Source: Novosphingopyxis iocasae (GTDB lineage Bacteria; Pseudomonadota; Alphaproteobacteria; Sphingomonadales; Sphingomonadaceae). Taken from it: a stretch of 64,000 nucleotides of DNA. The position numbers and the translations under genes were made by a program. Below are positions 33,291 to 42,159 of this stretch, one piece after another; the first letter of the stretch is position 1; each line of letters starts with the position of its first letter. The stretch spans positions 2,666,501 to 2,730,500 of the forward strand of contig NZ_CP060495.1 of NCBI RefSeq assembly GCF_014334095.1. The letters are read 5' to 3'. The notes below the pieces were generated by a model, which saw nothing but the letters and a program-made list of their open reading frames with translations, made no database searches and had not been told where the DNA came from.

Positions 33291-34604
33291 CTAATCCTTC
33301 TCTTTGGTGTCGATGGAAGCGCCTGCGCCGGAGCCGTCGCCGGCACGCACGGTGTGCGCGGCAAGCGAGGCCGAATGGCCAAGGCTCTGCCTGTGCTTCA
33401 TGGACCGCGCCCAGGCTGGCGGGCCGTTTGTCTGTTCCGGATCCGGTGACGATGCACCGGAAGCGGGCAAGATGCGCCCACCCATATTCCCGACCGATGC
33501 ACGCGCGCCCTCGCGGAAATTGCTCCTGGCGCTGTCTGCCGCCTTGCGCAGCGGAGACATGGCGGCACCGCCTGCTGCGCGGCCAACACCCGCCATTCCG
33601 CCCGCAACTGCGGCGCCGCCGCTCTTGCCCGCCGAACCGGTTGCATAGGCCATGGTCGCACCTCCGGCGGCGCGCGAGGTGCCTTGCGCGACGGAAGAGG
33701 CAGCACTGGCGACCGCGCCGCCAGCGAGCTTGGCACCGGCCACGCCGCCGACCGCAGCGCCGCCTGCCAGAAGCGCGGTGCCCGCGGCAGCGCCTGCACC
33801 GAGCTGCGGACCGCCCGCGACAATGCCATTGGCGATCCCCGGCCCGAAAATGCCCAGACCAAGCAGGGTGAGGCTGGCGAGCACGATGGCCAGCGCATCC
33901 TCGATGGTGGGCTCGCCGGGGATGGCGCCGGTGAACTCGGCGAAGAGCGTCGAGCCGATGCCGATGATGACGGCGAGAACGAGCACCTTGATCCCCGACG
34001 AGACCACATTGCCGAGCACGCGTTCGGCGAGGAAAGCGGTCTTGCCGAAGAGGCCAAAGGGAATGAGCACGAAACCCGCCAAGGTCGTCAGCTTGAACTC
34101 GATCAGGGTCACGAACAGCTGGATGGAGAGAATGAAGAAGGCGATGATGACAATCGCCCAGGCGACAAGCAGGATGATGATCTGCAGAAAATTCTCGAAG
34201 AAGCCGACATAGCCCATCAAATCGGCAATCGATTCAAGGAGCGGCCAGGCGGGATCGATGCCGACCTGCGCCACCCTTCCCGGCTGCAACAGATCGCCCG
34301 CGCCGAGCCCCGAGCCGCTCGCCTTGAGGCCCAGCCCGGCAAAACTGTTGAACACGATGTTGGCGAGCGCGCTCCAGTTGCCGATGATGTAGGCAAAGAT
34401 CCCGACAAAGAGCGTCTTCTTGACGAGCCGGGCGATGATGTCGTCGTTCGCGCCCCAGCTCCAGAACAGAGCGGCTAGCGTTACATCGATCACGATCAGC
34501 GTGGTCGCGATGAACGCTACCTCGCCCGAAAGCAGCCCGAAGCCGCTGTCGATATATTGGGAGAAGATCGCCAGAAAGCGATCGACGACGCCGGTGCCAC
34601 CCAT
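33291..34604 (-). CDS. trbL: P-type conjugative transfer protein TrbL (VirB6-like)
   Basis: A 437-aa polytopic membrane protein. About six hydrophobic helices occupy residues 25-290 (for example FLQIIILLVAWAIVIIAFFI). Then comes an alanine/glycine-rich low-complexity tail (residues 290-400) and a polar C-terminus. I placed the start at 34604 (MGGTGVVDRF), two bases past the trbK stop; the longer open frame upstream shadows trbK. VirB6 proteins form part of the inner-membrane DNA passage. Confidence 0.93.
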   Translation of the reverse strand: MGGTGVVDRFLAIFSQYIDSGFGLLSGEVAFIATTLIVIDVTLAALFWSWGANDDIIARLVKKTLFVGIFAYIIGNWSALANIVFNSFAGLGLKASGSGLGAGDLLQPGRVAQVGIDPAWPLLESIADLMGYVGFFENFLQIIILLVAWAIVIIAFFILSIQLFVTLIEFKLTTLAGFVLIPFGLFGKTAFLAERVLGNVVSSGIKVLVLAVIIGIGSTLFAEFTGAIPGEPTIEDALAIVLASLTLLGLGIFGPGIANGIVAGGPQLGAGAAAGTALLAGGAAVGGVAGAKLAGGAVASAASSVAQGTSRAAGGATMAYATGSAGKSGGAAVAGGMAGVGRAAGGAAMSPLRKAADSARSNFREGARASVGNMGGRILPASGASSPDPEQTNGPPAWARSMKHRQSLGHSASLAAHTVRAGDGSGAGASIDTKEKD

Positions 34605-34605
34605 G

Positions 34606-34932
34606 TCAGTCCTCCCCTCGCGCTTCGCTGGGCGGGGCCCCGGGCAGCGCCCGATCGCCGATTCCGGAATAAGCCTCGGGGTGATCGACGCCAAAGAAGC
34701 GGCGGCGCTTCTCGGCCCAGGCGGCGCGGCAATCGGGCGAGGACAGCGCCAGTTCGCCCATCTCCGCGGAGACGCGAAGCTGTGCCGGGAGCGGATCGCC
34801 ATCGGGCACCCATACGCGCCGGTCGGCTTGCCGAACCGGCGCGGGCTCCTCGCGCAGCTGCACGATCGTCATCGCGATGGCGAGACCGACGAACACAGCG
34901 GCACCGATGCGCGCGAGGAGTTTGGTGTCCAT
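34606..34932 (-). CDS. trbK: Putative entry-exclusion protein TrbK-alt
   Basis: A 108-aa protein with one N-terminal membrane helix (ARIGAAVFVGLAIAMTIVQL) and a small periplasmic part with a single cysteine (SSPDCRAAWAEKRRRFFG). Position between trbJ and trbL and this signature match the TrbK-alt family, proposed to block entry of a second copy of the element. It is not a lipoprotein like RP4 TrbK, so the function is by analogy. Confidence 0.82.
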   Translation of the reverse strand: MDTKLLARIGAAVFVGLAIAMTIVQLREEPAPVRQADRRVWVPDGDPLPAQLRVSAEMGELALSSPDCRAAWAEKRRRFFGVDHPEAYSGIGDRALPGAPPSEARGED

Positions 34933-34938
34933 CGCGGA

Positions 34939-35685
34939 TCAGTCCGATCCGCCGGGCAGATAGCGCGGGCGAATAGCGAGAAACCGCCTCAGCTGTTCGC
35001 GCGCCTGTGCCTTGGCCGCCGCGCGTTCGGCCGCATCGAGCGCCTGCGCCCTGCCAGTAGCGGCGAGCGTGGCGGTCAGGTCGGCCAGCTGGCGGGCCTG
35101 CAATGCCAACAGCTGGTTGCCAGCCTGTGCTGCCTGCAGGGCACCCGTGGCGGACTGGCTCGCCGAAACGAGGCTGCCGAGCGCTTCGCGCGAACCGTCG
35201 ATATTGGCAACTGTGCCCGCCTGGACCTTAAGAGCATCTTCGAAGGCCGCCACGCTGTTTTGCCAGCGCGCCTCGGCGCCGTCGACCATCGCCTGCTGCG
35301 AGGCACCGAGCGGAACGTTCTTGTAGTGCAGGTCGAAAGCGCCCTCGATGGTGCGGACATCGTAGGCGATGCGCTGGGCTTCGTTCAGCAGTCGCTGGGT
35401 CTGCTGGATCTGATCCTGCAAAGGCTGCACGAGCGTGAGCGGCAGGCTTTCGAGGTTTCTCGCTTCGTTGATGAGCGAGTCCGCCTGGTTCTGGAGCATG
35501 CGGATCTGGTTGTTGATCTGCTCGAGCGTGCGCGCGGCGGTCAGCACGTTCTGCGCGTAATTGGACGGATCATAGACGATCCCGCCGAACTGGGCGTGTG
35601 CGGGCGATGATACCAAGGCGCTCGTACTCGCCATGGCGAGCGCGGTGCCCATGGCGATGCTGCGGACAATTCTTAGACGGGTCAT
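34939..35685 (-). CDS. trbJ: P-type conjugative transfer protein TrbJ (VirB5-like)
   Basis: A 248-aa exported protein with a signal peptide (cleavage after SSPAHA) followed by FGGIVYDPSNYAQNVLTAARTLEQINNQIRML, the typical start of mature TrbJ, and long helices with heptad-like Gln/Ala/Leu patterns. TrbJ/VirB5 proteins sit at the pilus tip or help assemble it. Its ATG overlaps the trbE stop by four bases. Confidence 0.93.
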   Translation of the reverse strand: MTRLRIVRSIAMGTALAMASTSALVSSPAHAQFGGIVYDPSNYAQNVLTAARTLEQINNQIRMLQNQADSLINEARNLESLPLTLVQPLQDQIQQTQRLLNEAQRIAYDVRTIEGAFDLHYKNVPLGASQQAMVDGAEARWQNSVAAFEDALKVQAGTVANIDGSREALGSLVSASQSATGALQAAQAGNQLLALQARQLADLTATLAATGRAQALDAAERAAAKAQAREQLRRFLAIRPRYLPGGSD

Positions 35686-38144
35686 TTCAGGTCTCCTTCT
35701 GGGGGGCTTGGTGGGTCGGAAGAGTGCGCATTGTTGCCGAGCAATTCGGCGGCCCAGTCGAGGCCGCGATGCCGCAGCCAGTGCGCGGCAAAGCCGCTCC
35801 GGCCTTGCTCTTCGACGATGCGGGAAATGGTGAGCTGGTCGCTCTTGGAAGATGCGGCGGTAAAGGCGAGCGCCACTTCGCCAAGGCCCAGTTCGAACAG
35901 GCGATTACCGCGAGAGGACTGACAATAATAGTCGCGCTTGGCCGTTGCCCGGCTGAGGATTTCAATCTGGCGGTCGTTCAGTCCGAAGCGGCGATAGATA
36001 CCCAAAATCTGGGGTTCGACTGCCCGGTCATTGGGCAGGAAGATGCGCGTCGGGCAGCTTTCGATAATCGCGGGCGCGATCGCCGAGGTCTCGATATCTG
36101 CAAGGCTTTGAGTGGCGAAAACGACGCTCGCATTCTTTTTGCGCAGGGTCTTGAGCCATTGGCGCAATTGCGCGGCGAAGGCCGGACTGTCGAGCACCAG
36201 CCAGCCTTCATCGATGATGATGAGCGTCGGCGAGCCGTCGAGGCGGCCTTCGATACTGTGAAACAGATAGGACAGCACGGCAGGCGCAGCCGCCGATCCG
36301 GTCAGCCCTTCGGTCTCGAACGCCTGGAAACTCGCTTCGCCCAGCCGTTCGCTCTCGGCATCGAGGAGCCGTCCGAACGGCCCGCCGACGCAGTAGGGGG
36401 CAAGCGCCTGCTTCAATGCCTGCGATTGCAAAAGGACAGCAAGCCCGGTGAGCGTGCGCTCAGCGACCGGGGCGCTCGCCAGCGAGCTCAGCGCCGACCA
36501 CAGATGATCCTTGGTCTCCGGATCGACTGTGACGCCCTCCGCAGCGAGGATCGCCTGGAGCCATTCTGAGGCCCAGTTCCGCTGTGCCGGCTCATCGATC
36601 CGCGCCAGCGGTTGCAGCAGGACCGCCTCGTCGCTGTCCTCGGAAAGACTCGATCCCAGATCCTGCCAATCGCCGCCGCAAGCGAGCGCGGCCGTACGGA
36701 TCGAGCCGCCGAAATCGAAAGCGAAAATCTGCGACCCGGCATAGCGGCGAAACTGCATCGCCATCGTGGCCAGCAACACCGATTTGCCCGCCCCGGTCGG
36801 GCCGACGACCAGGCTATGTCCGACATCGCCGACATGAAGCGAAAACCGGAACGGGGTCGAACCTTCGGTCTTTGCGTAAAACAGCGGCGCCGCGTCGAAA
36901 TGCGCGTCGCGTTCGGGTCCGGCCCACACCGCTGAAAGCGGCAACATATGCGCGAGGTTCAGGGTTGAGACCGGAGGCTGGCGAACATTGGCATAGACAT
37001 GGCCGGGCAGCGATCCGAGCCAGGCCTCGATCGCGTTCATGCCTTCGGTCACGCAGGAAAAGTCGCGCCCCTGGATGACCTTCTCTACAAGCCGCAGTTT
37101 CTCGGCGGCAAGCGCCGGATCCTCGTCCCACACCGTAACGGTCGCGGTGACCAGCGCGAGCCCGACATGGTCGGCGCCCAGCTCCTGTAGCGCGGCATCG
37201 GCATCCTCGGCCTTGTTGGCCGCATCGCTATCGACCAGCACCGAGGCCTCGTTGGTCATCACTTCCTTGAGGATCGCGGCGACCGATTTGCGCTTGGCGA
37301 ACCACTGGCGGCGGATTTTCGAGAGCAGCTTCGTCGCGTCAGATTTGTCGAGCATGATCGCGCGCGTCGACCAGCGATAGGCAAAGCCTTGCGCATTGAG
37401 TTCATCGAGCAGGCCGGGGAAGGTCGCGCTGGGAAAGCCGATCACGGTCAGCGTCCGCAGATGGGCCGCACCCAGGCGCGGTTCGAGACCGCCGGTCAGC
37501 GGCTCGTCGGCAAGCAGCGCATCGAGATGCATCGGGGTTTCGGGAACGCGTACATCGTGCATCCGCGTCGAGATGCAGCTGTGAAGATAGCTCAGGGTCT
37601 CGCCATCATCGAGCCATTGGACCTCGGGAAAGAACCCTTCGAACAGGCGCAGCAGCCGGTCGGTCCGATCGGCGAAGCCCTCGAGAAGCTCGCGCGGATC
37701 CACGCCTTTCTCGGCCTTTCCTTCGTAGAGCCAGCTTTCAGCCCGCGCGGCATCCTCGGCAGGCGGCATCCATAGGAAGGTCAGAAAATAGCGGCTCTCG
37801 AAATGCGCGCTCTCCTCTGCGAACTGCGCGGCGCGCTCTCGTTCGACCAGTGCCGAGGCCGGATCGGGAAATGCGCAGACGGGATAATCCAGTGCCGGAC
37901 GGCGCACGGCCTCGACGAAGATCGACCAGCCCGAACCGAGCCGGCGCAGCGCACTGTTCAGGCGCGCCGTCGTTGCAACCAGTTCGGCAGGGGTCGCGCT
38001 GTCGAGATCCGGCCCGCGAAAGCGAGACGTGCGCTGGAAGCTGCCGTCCTTGTTGAGCACGACGCCGGGGGAGACGAGCGCCGCCCATGGCAGGAAGTCC
38101 GCAAGCCGGTCGGCCTTGTTCCGATATTCGCGCAAGCTCAGCAT
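35682..38144 (-). CDS. trbE: Conjugal transfer ATPase TrbE (VirB4-like)
   Basis: An 820-aa ATPase that powers pilus assembly and substrate transfer. The N-terminal 400 residues match the CagE/TrbE domain (FRGPDLDSATPAELVATTARLNSALRRLGSGW). The Walker A motif is VVGPTGAGKSVLL (around residue 450), Walker B is TLIIIDEGWLVLDS, and the family-specific VFATQSLADIE follows. Length is normal. It has four-base spacing from trbD and overlaps trbJ. Confidence 0.96.
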   Translation of the reverse strand: MLSLREYRNKADRLADFLPWAALVSPGVVLNKDGSFQRTSRFRGPDLDSATPAELVATTARLNSALRRLGSGWSIFVEAVRRPALDYPVCAFPDPASALVERERAAQFAEESAHFESRYFLTFLWMPPAEDAARAESWLYEGKAEKGVDPRELLEGFADRTDRLLRLFEGFFPEVQWLDDGETLSYLHSCISTRMHDVRVPETPMHLDALLADEPLTGGLEPRLGAAHLRTLTVIGFPSATFPGLLDELNAQGFAYRWSTRAIMLDKSDATKLLSKIRRQWFAKRKSVAAILKEVMTNEASVLVDSDAANKAEDADAALQELGADHVGLALVTATVTVWDEDPALAAEKLRLVEKVIQGRDFSCVTEGMNAIEAWLGSLPGHVYANVRQPPVSTLNLAHMLPLSAVWAGPERDAHFDAAPLFYAKTEGSTPFRFSLHVGDVGHSLVVGPTGAGKSVLLATMAMQFRRYAGSQIFAFDFGGSIRTAALACGGDWQDLGSSLSEDSDEAVLLQPLARIDEPAQRNWASEWLQAILAAEGVTVDPETKDHLWSALSSLASAPVAERTLTGLAVLLQSQALKQALAPYCVGGPFGRLLDAESERLGEASFQAFETEGLTGSAAAPAVLSYLFHSIEGRLDGSPTLIIIDEGWLVLDSPAFAAQLRQWLKTLRKKNASVVFATQSLADIETSAIAPAIIESCPTRIFLPNDRAVEPQILGIYRRFGLNDRQIEILSRATAKRDYYCQSSRGNRLFELGLGEVALAFTAASSKSDQLTISRIVEEQGRSGFAAHWLRHRGLDWAAELLGNNAHSSDPPSPPEGDLK

Positions 38145-38147
38145 GGC

Positions 38148-38426
38148 TCAGACCTGCAGATGCGCGGGGAACCGCGGATGCCGCCGCGCGACATCGACGA
38201 ATTGCGGATCGTGCCGGGCGGCCCAGACCGCGACCATGTGGCCGAGCGCGAAAAACGCGACGCCTGCGATCCACAGCTGCAGACCCAGTCCGATCGCACC
38301 CGCCAGCGTCGCGTTGGCGATGGCAAGTCCGCGCGGCGCACCGCCGAGCAGGATATGCTCGGTCAGCGCCCGGTGGACAGGGACGGCAAAGCCGTTCGGC
38401 AGAGAAGATTGACCGCTATCCATCAC
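38148..38426 (-). CDS. trbD: Conjugal transfer protein TrbD (VirB3-like)
   Basis: A 92-aa inner-membrane protein with two adjacent hydrophobic segments (about residues 35-75), preceded by PVHRALTEHILLGGAPRGLAIANATLAG, a pattern typical of VirB3/TrbD. VirB3 works together with the VirB4 ATPase; the gene precedes trbE directly and overlaps trbC by four bases. Confidence 0.92.
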   Translation of the reverse strand: MMDSGQSSLPNGFAVPVHRALTEHILLGGAPRGLAIANATLAGAIGLGLQLWIAGVAFFALGHMVAVWAARHDPQFVDVARRHPRFPAHLQV

Positions 38427-38755
38427 ACCAGCGCTCCGCCGCCGAAGGAGAAGAACGAAAGGAAGAAGGAGGACGCGGCAAAGGCGATCGAAAGCCCGAA
38501 GACGATCTGGATCAGGCGCCGGAAACCTCCCGAGGTATCCCCGAAAGCAAGTGCCAGCCCGGTGGCGATGATGATGATCACCGCGACGATCTTAGCGACC
38601 GGGCCCTGGATGGATTCCAGGATGGCCTGGAGCGGCGCTTCCCACGGCATCGACGAGCCGGCGGCATGGGCGGGCGCCGCAAATGCCAGCGCAATGACGC
38701 TGCCAACGATCAAAGCGGACAGGCGCGGGTGCGCTCGCGACAAGATATGGGTCAC
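38423..38755 (-). CDS. trbC: Pilin subunit TrbC (VirB2-like)
   Basis: A 110-aa prepilin. A signal sequence (about residues 10-32, ending APAHAAG) is followed by MPWEAPLQAILESIQGPVAKIVAVIIIIATGLALAFGD and a second hydrophobic helix, the usual two-helix pilin. It should be processed and possibly cyclised by a TraF-type peptidase; a traF gene lies at 58771-59349. It overlaps trbB and trbD by four bases each. Confidence 0.92.
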   Translation of the reverse strand: MTHILSRAHPRLSALIVGSVIALAFAAPAHAAGSSMPWEAPLQAILESIQGPVAKIVAVIIIIATGLALAFGDTSGGFRRLIQIVFGLSIAFAASSFFLSFFSFGGGALV

Positions 38756-39732
38756 GAATGGTCTCCTGTTGTGGATGGAAGGGGTGCGAGGACGTATTCG
38801 CCCGCGGCATCGAGTCCGCGCACCTCGGCGAGTTCGGCAAGGCGCCGCCCGGTGCCGTCGCGCACGAGCACGGCGATGATATCGATGGTTTCGGCGATCA
38901 GCGCGCGCGGCACGGTGACCACGCTTTCCTGGATCAGCTGTTCAAGCCGCCGCAGCGTGCCAAGCGCCGAGCCGGCGTGGAGCGTGCCGACCCCGCCTGG
39001 ATGACCGGTGCCCCAGGCTTTCAGCAGATCGAGCGCCTCGGCACCGCGCACCTCGCCGATGGGAATGCGGTCGGGCCGCAGGCGCAGCGCCGACCGGACA
39101 AGATCGGACAAGGTGGCAACGCCGTCCTTGGTCCGCAGCGACACCAGATTGGGCGCTGCACATTGCAGCTCCAGCGTATCCTCGATGAGGACGACACGGT
39201 CGGACGTGGCTGCGACCTCGGCGAGCAACGCATTGGTGAGCGTCGTTTTGCCGGTCGAGGTGCCGCCAACCACCAGAATGTTCTTCTTCGCAGCGACTGC
39301 ACCGGCAAGCGCTGTGGCCTGCCATTTGCTCATGATCCCGGTCGTCACGTAATCGGCCAGCGAGAACACCGCGATGGCTGGTTTGCGAATGGCAAAGCTG
39401 GGAGCGGCAACCACCGGGGGCAGCAGACCTTCGAAGCGCTCGCCGCCTTCCGGCAGTTCGGCGGACACACGCGGTGCGCTAGCATGCACCTCGGCGCCGA
39501 CATGATGGGCGACCAGCCGGATGATGCGCTCACCATCGGCCGCGCTCATCAGACATTCGCTTGCCGCGAGACCCTCGCCCAACCGGTCGACCCAGAGACG
39601 CCCGTCGGGGTTGAGCATGACTTCGATGACATCGGGCTCGTCGAGCCAGCGAGCGATGTCGCCGCCAAGCGCAGTGCGCAGCATGCGCGCGCCGCGCGAT
39701 GAGACTTCGGATCGAAGGGGGATGACGCTCAT
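38752..39732 (-). CDS. trbB: Conjugal transfer ATPase TrbB (VirB11-like)
   Basis: A 326-aa hexameric traffic ATPase. The Walker A motif is [18 protein letters not shown], Walker B is [13 protein letters not shown], and the His-box region is [23 protein letters not shown] chose the ATG at 39732 ([10 protein letters not shown]) because upstream codons lack homology to the family. It heads the operon trbBCDEJKLFGI; the promoter should be in 39733-39974, divergent from the sspA-like gene. Confidence 0.95.
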   Translation of the reverse strand: MSVIPLRSEVSSRGARMLRTALGGDIARWLDEPDVIEVMLNPDGRLWVDRLGEGLAASECLMSAADGERIIRLVAHHVGAEVHASAPRVSAELPEGGERFEGLLPPVVAAPSFAIRKPAIAVFSLADYVTTGIMSKWQATALAGAVAAKKNILVVGGTSTGKTTLTNALLAEVAATSDRVVLIEDTLELQCAAPNLVSLRTKDGVATLSDLVRSALRLRPDRIPIGEVRGAEALDLLKAWGTGHPGGVGTLHAGSALGTLRRLEQLIQESVVTVPRALIAETIDIIAVLVRDGTGRRLAELAEVRGLDAAGEYVLAPLPSTTGDHS

Positions 39733-39974
39733 GGACTGCCTCGGATGCGGCAACCGACCATCGGCTGCGTTCGCGAGGCAGATCAAAAAGACATTACTTT
39801 GCCCTCAGGCAATAGCGATCTGCAGTGAGGGTAGAAGGGCGAAGAATAAGAAAGAAAGGAAAGGGCCAAATCGGAAGGTCGTCGCCATTCAGGCTCGAAC
39901 GCCGCGCGATCGTGGTTGCTTTGCATGGCCAGGTTTGGTCTTATCGGTGCACCGATTTCAATGAAGGTTGTTCC

Positions 39975-41132
39975 TTGCGCAGACCCGACCCCGCCTATCT
40001 CGATTTCATGGCCTCAACTCCGGTCGATCCCTCGGTCATCGATGCGATGACGGACGCGATGAGCCATGACTGGGGCAATCCGCATTCGGATCATGCGCAT
40101 GGCCTGCAAGCCTCGAAAATTGTCGAACGATCGCGCGAAGCGCTTGCGGCGCTGCTCGGTGCCGGGGAGGACGAAATCCTCTTCACCAGCGGAGCAACCG
40201 AGGCGAACAACCTCGCCATCAAAGGTGTTATGAGCTCAGCCGAACGACGCGGAAACCATCTGGTGGTGTCGTCGATCGAGCACAAATGCGTGCTGGAAGC
40301 CGCCCGTTCGCTCGTCAAAAGCGGGATCGAGGTCACCGAGGTCAGACCAGGGTCAAATGGCCGCGTTCGCGCAGAAGCCATCGCGCAGGCCCTGAGGCCC
40401 GACACGGCGCTCGTATCGGTCATGCACGCCAACAACGAAACCGGCGTCATTCAACCCGTGCGCGAGATTGCCGAAATCTGTCATCGCCAAGGTGTCCTGT
40501 TTCACACAGACGCGGCGCAGACCGTTGGAAAGATCGATGTCGACTTCAACCATACCAGTGCCGATCTGCTGAGTTTCTCCGGTCACAAGTTCTACGGTCC
40601 AAAAGGCATCGGCGGCCTTGTCGTGTCGCGCGCCGCGCGGTTACGGCTCGTTCCGCAGCTTGATGGCGGTGGACAGCAGCCTCTCGGACGCAGCGGTACA
40701 GTGCCGGTTCCGCTTTGCGCCGGGCTTGCAGCGGCGGCGCGGCTTTACGAGCGCCACGGCCAGTCGGCACGCACACATATTCAATCATTACAAAGACTTT
40801 TCGAAGATCGAGTCACCAGGAAGGGATGCCCTTTTACTATCAATCCGCATGCCGAGCGCATCCCGGGTTGCACAAGCCTCAGGGCCGAGGGAGTGAATGC
40901 GGAAGACATCCTCTTGCATGCCCGCGGCGAACTATCAGCATCGACAGACTCAGCCTGCAACTCAGGCAGCATCGAGCCGTCTTACGTCCTGTTGGCGCAA
41001 GGGCTTTCCTTTGACGAGGCTTCGTCGTCCGTTCGCATCGGGATTGGCCGAACCACTTCCGAGGCGGACATTGACCGTGCCGTCACTGCGCTCTTGGCTG
41101 CGTACGAGAAAGCCTACCGCGCCGCTGCCTGA
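39975..41132 (+). CDS. sspA: Cysteine desulfurase, SspA/DndA-like
   Basis: A PLP enzyme of the IscS/NifS family that would take sulfur from cysteine and deliver it for DNA phosphorothioation. Signatures are YLDFMASTPVDP, WGNPHSDHAHG, FTSGATEANNLAI, HTDAAQTVGK, the PLP lysine in SFSGHKFYGPKGIGG and the catalytic cysteine in STDSACNSGS. No ATG in the right place exists; the best start is TTG at 39975 behind GAAGG, giving 385 aa, although longer in-frame versions are open. Three partner genes follow on the same strand. The chromosome probably has its own IscS, so this copy is dedicated. Confidence 0.88.
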   Translation: MRRPDPAYLDFMASTPVDPSVIDAMTDAMSHDWGNPHSDHAHGLQASKIVERSREALAALLGAGEDEILFTSGATEANNLAIKGVMSSAERRGNHLVVSSIEHKCVLEAARSLVKSGIEVTEVRPGSNGRVRAEAIAQALRPDTALVSVMHANNETGVIQPVREIAEICHRQGVLFHTDAAQTVGKIDVDFNHTSADLLSFSGHKFYGPKGIGGLVVSRAARLRLVPQLDGGGQQPLGRSGTVPVPLCAGLAAAARLYERHGQSARTHIQSLQRLFEDRVTRKGCPFTINPHAERIPGCTSLRAEGVNAEDILLHARGELSASTDSACNSGSIEPSYVLLAQGLSFDEASSSVRIGIGRTTSEADIDRAVTALLAAYEKAYRAAA

Positions 41133-41202
41133 AGCCTAAAACTTCGTACAAGAGGCGCGGGCAGGGTTGCCAACTGGGGGAAATCCCCAGTAGGAACAAA
41201 TC

Positions 41203-42159
41203 ATGCTCAGAGGACCCCTTGGACAGCCCGACGTCAAGACGCGCTTCGCGGGACATGAAACCTTCCCGCTGAGGCGGCTGTGGCTGCGCAAGGCTTACGA
41301 TGCCGTCTGCGAGGATTCGGAAGCTCCGGCCCCCAATACCTTCGACAAGGACGAAGGGATCATCCGGTTCGGGGTCGGCAAGAATATGGTTGCGGCGATC
41401 AAGCATTGGGCGCTCGCGTGCCGAATCATTGAAGAAGACCCGGAGAGGGGTGTCGGTGCCTTGAAGGCAACGCCCTTCGGAGATCTCATCTTTGACCGCG
41501 ATTCAGGTCTCGATCCGTTCATGGAAAGCCTCGCGACCACATGGCTGCTCCATTGGCAGATCGCCAGCAATTTCGAGCGCGCCACGACGTGGTATTATGC
41601 GTTCAACCATCTGAATGCACACGGGTTCGACCGCGACGGCATTGCCGAGCCGATCCGGCTGCTGTGTGCCCAACTCGACCGGTCGCGGGCCTCCTCCACA
41701 ACGATCAAGCGCGACGTGGAATGCTTTGTCAGATCCTATGTCGCCAAGGTCGGCGCGGGCGCGGTTGACGATCAGGTGGAAACCGTACTTGGCGAACTTG
41801 GCCTTATGCGCGAAGTGTCATCGCGATCGTTCGCTTTCCGCCATGGGCCCAAGCCCGGCTTGCCCGACGGTATCTTCCTTTTTGCGCTTGCAGATTTCTG
41901 GGCGAGGCGTGCGCCCGAGCAAGCAACGCTCGCCATCGATACGCTGGTATACGAGCCCGGATCGCCGGGGCGGATCTTCAAGCTAGACGAGGATGCGCTG
42001 ATCGACCGGCTTGTCGATATCGAAAGGGTCGCCAAGGGCGCCTTTCTGTGGACCGACAGCGCAGGTGTGCGCGCGATTGCCAGGCGGGGAGAAGGCCTGC
42101 CTGATCCGGCCTCCTTCATCGCCAGCGCCTATCCGCACACCAAGGCGCTCGCGGCATGA
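41203..42159 (+). CDS. sspB: DUF4007-family protein, SspB-like
   Basis: A 318-aa protein of the DUF4007 family. It begins with FAGHETFPLRRLWLRKAYDAV and FGVGKNMVAAIKHWALACRI, the hallmark of the family, and continues with a helical middle part (MESLATTWLLHWQIASNFERATTWYYAFNHL). As I recall it, SspB of the single-strand phosphorothioation system SspABCD belongs here and nicks DNA in the modification process. Its stop overlaps the start of the ATPase gene by four bases, so the two are coupled. Confidence 0.85.
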   Translation: MLRGPLGQPDVKTRFAGHETFPLRRLWLRKAYDAVCEDSEAPAPNTFDKDEGIIRFGVGKNMVAAIKHWALACRIIEEDPERGVGALKATPFGDLIFDRDSGLDPFMESLATTWLLHWQIASNFERATTWYYAFNHLNAHGFDRDGIAEPIRLLCAQLDRSRASSTTIKRDVECFVRSYVAKVGAGAVDDQVETVLGELGLMREVSSRSFAFRHGPKPGLPDGIFLFALADFWARRAPEQATLAIDTLVYEPGSPGRIFKLDEDALIDRLVDIERVAKGAFLWTDSAGVRAIARRGEGLPDPASFIASAYPHTKALAA